NCBI GenBank assembly: GCA_002393975.1 | Contig: DGSM01000011.1 | Coordinates: 1-10,235 of the forward strand | Reading direction: 5' to 3' | DNA: 10,235 bases | From: Clostridiales bacterium UBA4362 | GTDB taxonomy: Bacteria > Bacillota > Clostridia > TANB77 > CAG-508 | Shown: positions 7,884 through 10,235 of the stretch, piece by piece | Numbering within the stretch: the first letter of the stretch is position 1 | Layout: every line of letters starts with the position of its first letter | The notes under the pieces: generated by a model | The model's input: only the letters and a program-made list of their open reading frames with translations | Told to the model about the DNA's origin: nothing | Databases searched by the model: none | Position numbers and translations under genes: made by a program

Positions 7884-7912
7884 ATTTTATCACATATATT
7901 TTTTTAATACAA
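7884..7912 (-). promoter_or_regulatory. Operon promoter upstream of dCMP deaminase
   Basis: Read on the - strand: TTGTAT (7912-7907) as -35, a 17-base spacer, and TAAAAT (7889-7884) preceded by TGA, giving an extended -10. The predicted start near 7877 leaves about 20 nt before the ATG, containing the AAGGAGA ribosome binding site. No other promoter of similar quality was seen within the five-gene run. Confidence 0.65.
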
Positions 7913-7980
7913 TAATAAAAAAATAGAAAGTATAAATAAAAAGAAAATAGAAAAAAATAAATAATAAAAAAAAGCAAAAA

Positions 7981-8045
7981 AATAAATAATTAAAAAAATA
8001 AACAAATTAAAAAAATAAATAATTAAAAAAATAAATAATTAAAAA
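7981..8045. repeat. A/T-only 16-base tandem repeat in an A-rich tract
   Basis: The unit AATAAATAATTAAAAA occurs at 7981-7996, 8014-8029 and 8030-8045, with a 17-base variant at 7997-8013 (AATAAACAAATTAAAAA). It lies inside a longer A-rich stretch (about 7915-8068) that has no gene and sits between the terminator of the structured RNA and the operon promoter. The unit is too AT-rich to form a stable hairpin. It may have grown by slippage, or it could bend DNA or act as an A-rich element upstream of the promoter. Confidence 0.7.
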
Positions 8046-8062
8046 AACAAAAAAATAAACAT

Positions 8063-8102
8063 AAAAAAAGATCTAAAGTTTCCCGCTTAACTTTAGATCT
8101 TT
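8063..8102 (-). terminator. Strong intrinsic terminator of the structured RNA
   Basis: On the - strand AAAGATCTAAAGTT-like sequence (8102-8089) pairs with AACTTTAGATCTTT (8080-8067), giving a 14-bp stem around the loop AAGCGGGA, and runs into TTTTTTT (8069-8063). The + strand reading is followed only by a mixed T/C stretch, so the intended direction is -. This is the main evidence that the gap to its right is transcribed leftward. Confidence 0.88.
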
Positions 8103-8149
8103 CTTTCTCTTTGGTATTATCTTTAATCAATTTTATCAAACTAACTGTT

Positions 8150-8296
8150 TGACTTTAACTTTTGTTTAAACTCTAAATCCTCTTTTTTACCCATGTCATA
8201 AGTGCTTATTTCATGGTTTCAATGACCTAAATAAGGATAAACTTTTTAAAAGTTAATTTCCCTGTACACAAGATTTCAACTCTCAAATGGTCATAC
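8150..8296 (-). repeat. Structured-RNA module, second copy (B)
   Basis: Begins GTATGACCATT, identical over 11 bases to copy A. It then shares ATCTTG, AAAAAGT, CCTT-TTT, GGTCATTGA, a 28-nt hairpin (8217-8190), AAAAA-GAG, and AGTTTAAAC with AAAGT following. The interior between ATCTTG and CCTT has diverged and here can form AACTT/AAGTT. Offsets to copy A are 141-146 bases throughout, so few insertions separate the copies. Confidence 0.75.
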
Positions 8297-8442
8297 TTTT
8301 ACTTTGGTTTAAACTAGACCTCTCTTTTTAATCAAAAGTATAGCACTTTTCTCTTGATCTCAATGACCGAAACAAGGCTCCGACACTTTTTAATTATTAC
8401 TCCAAGATTCCCATTGCGCATTGGCAATCTTAATGGTCATAC
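8297..8442 (-). repeat. Structured-RNA module, first copy (A)
   Basis: Begins GTATGACCATT (8442-8432). Helix ATGACC (8440-8435) with GGTCAT (8368-8363) closes a domain holding the AAGATT/AATCTT hairpin (8431-8404). It is followed by the 28-nt hairpin ATCAAG...TTTTGAT (8358-8331) and the palindrome GTTTAAAC (8314-8307). The end of the 55-codon ORF overlaps its first half. Confidence 0.75.
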
Positions 8443-8557
8443 AAAATGGTAATAATCCTTTTCTTTTGATTGTTTTCGATAATATCTTTTTCTTTCGTGT
8501 TATGCCTCTAGCCGTTTTATTTTTGGTTTCTTCCATTTTATTACCAGCTAAAAACAT
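8390..8557 (-). CDS. Possible 55-residue basic peptide
   Basis: An ORF of 55 codons from ATG at 8557 to TAA at 8390. AAGGA at 8570-8566 sits 8 bases before the start, which is ideal spacing. The peptide starts MFLAGNKMEETKNK, has a very basic middle (TRKKKILSKTIKRKG) and ends with a Trp-containing tail, WESWSNN. I recognise no family. It overlaps RNA module A, and the second module has a stop right after the equivalent ATGACCATT, so the coding potential is not shared between the copies. Codons such as ACG, TCG, GCG and GGC are unusual compared with neighbouring genes. It may be a genuine small protein, a leader peptide, or chance. Confidence 0.3.
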   Translation of the reverse strand: MFLAGNKMEETKNKTARGITRKKKILSKTIKRKGLLPFCMTIKIANAQWESWSNN

Positions 8558-8642
8558 TTTGATTATCCTTACTCACACTAATTTTATTTTTGTATATTTA
8601 TTATTTAGTGCTTTCTTGATAGCAAACTTAATTGCTGTATTC

Positions 8643-8671
8643 ATAATAACAATAATTTTTTTAAAATTAAA
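8643..8671 (-). promoter_or_regulatory. Weak candidate promoter for the structured RNA
   Basis: TATTAT (8648-8643) is preceded by TGT, giving an extended -10, but the -35 at 17 bases (TTTAAT, 8671-8666) is poor. It would start RNA near 8636, just before the first predicted hairpin. In DNA this AT-rich such a match is not strong evidence. Confidence 0.35.
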
Positions 8672-8706
8672 GTATAATTTTGCTTTTTAATATAAATGTA
8701 ATATTT

Positions 8707-9498
8707 CTATTCACGACCTACTTTAATTGTCCTTACCGCATGCACTATAGTCCTTTTTTTACCTGTCATATTACATGTAGAAAGAGTAAGTATATGTGAA
8801 TCTTCACTTAATTTTGGATGATTAAATTGTACTAAACTTTTCTTTAAAGTTTCATCTATAAAAGCTTCCTTATCATCTAAGTCTGTTCTTATTGGATCTA
8901 TAGTTGGCTCATTATAATATGAAGAATAAACTAAATACTTCATATTATATTCTCTAGTGCATACATTTATGTATACTTCATTTCCTAGATTACCTTTTAC
9001 TATTTTTTGTAAAGGATTAAACATGTTGCCATTATGCATATTATGTCCAAAAATAACAGTATTATCATCAGAAAAATCTGTACTATTCTTAAAGTCCATA
9101 AATATTGATCCATTAATATTATAATTTTTAGTAATGTCTTTATCTAGGTAATAACTATTATCTGTACTTTGCAATATTGGATATGAAATACTTGTATTTG
9201 GTATTTCTATAAAGCCGATTACATCATTATTTTCTTGGATTAATTTATCGATATCAATATAGTTAAAATCTTTTGTTTGATCTACTATTCTGTTTTCTAC
9301 GACTTGTTGTTGTATAGCCTCAAATATAATTGCTTGGGAATTATTATCTTTTTGTCTTTCAATTAATGTATATGTAGAAAAAACAAAAACTCCGCATAGT
9401 AAAAATAGCAAGAGAATTAAGAAAATCTTCTTGCTTATAGAAATATGAATTCTTCTTTTAGAATAATTATTTCTTCTCCTTCTATCTCGTCTTCCCAT
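8707..9498 (-). CDS. srtB: Class B sortase
   Basis: A 263-residue membrane-anchored transpeptidase that cuts a C-terminal sorting signal and attaches the protein to peptidoglycan. An Arg/Lys-rich cytoplasmic start (residues 3-23) leads to one membrane segment (24-43) and an extracytoplasmic catalytic domain (about 75-263). The catalytic residues are H152 in IFGHNMHNG, C242 in LTLSTC and R249 in KKRTIVHAV, the arrangement of class B sortases. AAGGA lies about 7 bases before the ATG. Its promoter overlaps the terminator of the upstream surface-protein gene, whose SPQTG signal resembles the (S/P)PXTG motif reported for Clostridioides difficile SrtB, so this is its likely substrate. No terminator follows the TAG directly; transcripts could run into the structured RNA and end near 8063. 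The class is secure; the gene symbol is given by class. Confidence 0.93.
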   Translation of the reverse strand: MGRRDRRRRNNYSKRRIHISISKKIFLILLLFLLCGVFVFSTYTLIERQKDNNSQAIIFEAIQQQVVENRIVDQTKDFNYIDIDKLIQENNDVIGFIEIPNTSISYPILQSTDNSYYLDKDITKNYNINGSIFMDFKNSTDFSDDNTVIFGHNMHNGNMFNPLQKIVKGNLGNEVYINVCTREYNMKYLVYSSYYNEPTIDPIRTDLDDKEAFIDETLKKSLVQFNHPKLSEDSHILTLSTCNMTGKKRTIVHAVRTIKVGRE

Positions 9499-9519
9499 AA
9501 CACTTCCTTATCGGTTTGA

Positions 9520-9548
9520 ATTATATAAAAAAGAGATATTTTAGTCAA
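9520..9548 (-). promoter_or_regulatory. Sortase promoter embedded in the upstream terminator
   Basis: On the - strand TTGACT (9548-9543), a 17-base spacer, and consensus TATAAT (9525-9520). The -35 lies in the loop and 3' arm of the terminator hairpin and the spacer is its descending arm. The start near 9513 leaves about 15 nt to the ATG at 9498, with room only for the ribosome binding site. Confidence 0.8.
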
Positions 9549-9561
9549 ATATCTCTTTTTT
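9527..9561 (-). terminator. Bidirectional intrinsic terminator after the surface protein
   Basis: AAAAAAGAGATATTT-type arms (9527-9541 and 9547-9561) form a perfect 15-bp stem around a 5-base loop. Both strands end in runs of T, so it can work in either direction. It lies about 40 bases past the surface-protein stop codon. Confidence 0.85.
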
Positions 9562-9602
9562 TATCTAAACTCTTTTAATATATTATATTAATTTATTATC
9601 TC

Positions 9603-10235
9603 CTATCTTCTATCTTTAAGATATTTAATAATAAATGTAATACCTAATAATGATCCTATTGCAGCTATAATATATAATGTAACATTGATATCACCAGTTT
9701 GTGGTGAACCTTTTGTTGTGCTTGATGATTTTGAATTTGTAGCTACAAGTGCATTTGTATCAGTTTCAGTTCCAACAATAGCATATTCACTTAAATGATT
9801 TGTATTAAATGATACATAAGTTCCATCATAAGAAGCATTATATAATGTAACTAATTGATCATTTTCTACATATCCAACTTTTATTGATGAATATTTTGAT
9901 AAGTCCATATCAGGTTGTAGTGTAATTCTCATGTTTTGTCCTTCGATTGGAACTTCTTTTCCTAGTTTCATGATTTTAATATCATATAGACTAACTACAC
10001 TTGCATTATTTAAATTCTCTGTTACTTCTTTTTTAGAAATAACTAATTCCCAATCTGGATCAACTGTTTTATCAAATTTAACTCTTCCATTAATTGCTGA
10101 ATTTGCACTAGTTAATATACTCTTATCATCACTATCTAGTGGTTCTGGTTCAACTGTATTTGTTGGATCTTCTGTAGTTGTATTTTCATCTACTACATTG
10201 TTTTCTACAACACTATTTTGTGTGGTTGTATTTTC
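9603..10235 (-). CDS. Cell-wall-anchored surface protein with SPQTG sorting signal (partial, C-terminus)
   Basis: The frame is open from the window's right edge to the TAG at 9603: 210 residues are visible and the true start lies outside. The Met at 9971 is internal and should not be used as the start. Visible parts in order are a Thr/Asn/Glu-rich linker (1-38), a beta-rich domain (about 50-155) of the kind found before wall anchors in Firmicute adhesins, ending NTNHLSEYAIVG, a Ser/Thr linker, the sorting motif SPQTG (177-181, bases 9707-9693), a hydrophobic segment (183-206) and a basic KDRR tail. That is a complete cell-wall sorting signal. The sortase gene lies 104 bases downstream on the same strand and is the probable partner. 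The ligand or function of the exported part is not visible. Confidence 0.9.
   Translation of the reverse strand, partial: ENTTTQNSVVENNVVDENTTTEDPTNTVEPEPLDSDDKSILTSANSAINGRVKFDKTVDPDWELVISKKEVTENLNNASVVSLYDIKIMKLGKEVPIEGQNMRITLQPDMDLSKYSSIKVGYVENDQLVTLYNASYDGTYVSFNTNHLSEYAIVGTETDTNALVATNSKSSSTTKGSPQTGDINVTLYIIAAIGSLLGITFIIKYLKDRR

Larger units (their letters stand above)
8062..8636 (-). ncRNA. Putative large structured RNA with two tandem modules (novel candidate)
   Basis: The whole 8062-8706 gap has no long ORF on this strand, yet it is clearly richer in G and C than neighbouring spacers and rich in purines on the - strand. It ends at a strong - strand terminator. Two ~145-nt modules repeat in tandem (8442-8297 and 8296-8150). 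Each has a closing helix ATGACC/GGTCAT and a 28-nt hairpin whose pairs covary between the copies. Other helices are AGCAA/TTGCT near 8636-8621, CACTAA/TTAGTG (8610-8605/8581-8576), TGGTAATAA/TTATTACCA (8546-8538/8455-8447), AAGATT/AATCTT inside module A, and TCAAAC/GTTTGA (8152-8147/8141-8136). The 5' end is set by a weak promoter near 8643-8671; read-through from the sortase gene is equally possible, making it a long 3' UTR. Size and complexity recall large ornate RNAs such as OLE or ROOL, but I cannot assign it to either. Confidence 0.55.

Noticed and set aside
8150..8442. A CRISPR array or guide-RNA array.
   Set aside because: There are only two diverged copies of about 145 bases with structure throughout, not short identical repeats with unrelated spacers, and no associated nuclease gene.
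8062..8636. A known housekeeping RNA such as RNase P RNA, tmRNA or SRP RNA.
   Set aside because: None of their conserved core sequences (for example the GAGGAAAGTCC-type core of RNase P RNA or the tRNA-like ends of tmRNA) is present.
8421..8690. An 89-codon + strand frame encoding a very hydrophobic protein.
   Set aside because: It starts with TTG, has no ribosome binding site, and lies antisense to the region with the - strand terminator and covarying hairpins. Its hydrophobicity follows from the T-rich strand.
9603..9971. The surface protein starting at the Met at 9971.
   Set aside because: The frame stays open to the window edge, with coherent surface-protein sequence upstream, and no ribosome binding site precedes that ATG.
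1594..10235. TGA reassignment, since no gene in view ends in TGA.
   Set aside because: All genes are full length under the standard code and Trp is encoded by TGG. Absence of TGA stops in about ten AT-rich genes can be chance or bias.

Overview
The window looks like chromosomal DNA of an AT-rich Firmicute (Clostridia or a related gut lineage). The evidence is AT-rich genes with strong Gram-positive ribosome binding sites, a class B sortase beside an SPQTG-type sorting signal, a membrane-anchored GH25 lysozyme with Ig-like repeats, ComEB-type dCMP deaminase, and U-tract terminators. Trp is read from TGG, every visible gene ends in TAA or TAG, and nothing suggests recoding.

Layout. (1) Positions 1-1480, + strand, carry two genes of unknown function (a small membrane protein and a protein with an internally duplicated domain) around a tRNA-Leu(CAA). 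Each unit has its own terminator. The tRNA and the duplicated-domain gene have recognisable promoters; no DNA before the first gene is in view. The two protein genes are near 50% G+C (31 of 60 bases at 961-1020) against about 30% for the rest (18 of 60 at 3961-4020). This points to a foreign island or an assembly junction. (2) Positions 1594-7856, - strand, look like one operon transcribed from about 7880: dCMP deaminase, GH25 lysozyme, DUF1846 protein, CTP synthase, GH30 glycosidase. Spacing is an overlap, 9, 37 and 9 bases. (3) Positions 7890-8066 are A-rich low-complexity DNA with a 16-base tandem repeat. (4) Positions about 8062-8636, - strand, appear to encode a long structured RNA. It contains two diverged tandem copies of a ~145-nt module, with compensatory base changes between the copies and a strong terminator. 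A 55-codon ORF with a good ribosome binding site overlaps its 5' half. (5) Positions 8707-10235, - strand, hold a class B sortase and, upstream of it, the C-terminal part of a cell-wall-anchored surface protein that is probably its substrate. The sortase promoter lies inside the surface-protein terminator.

How the genes fit together. dCMP deaminase and CTP synthase both act in pyrimidine nucleotide supply. The lysozyme, sortase and surface protein act at the cell envelope. The best candidate for something undescribed is the duplicated-module RNA between the sortase and the pyrimidine/lysozyme operon. The duplicated-domain protein at 683-1408 comes second. I could not match either to a named family from sequence alone.
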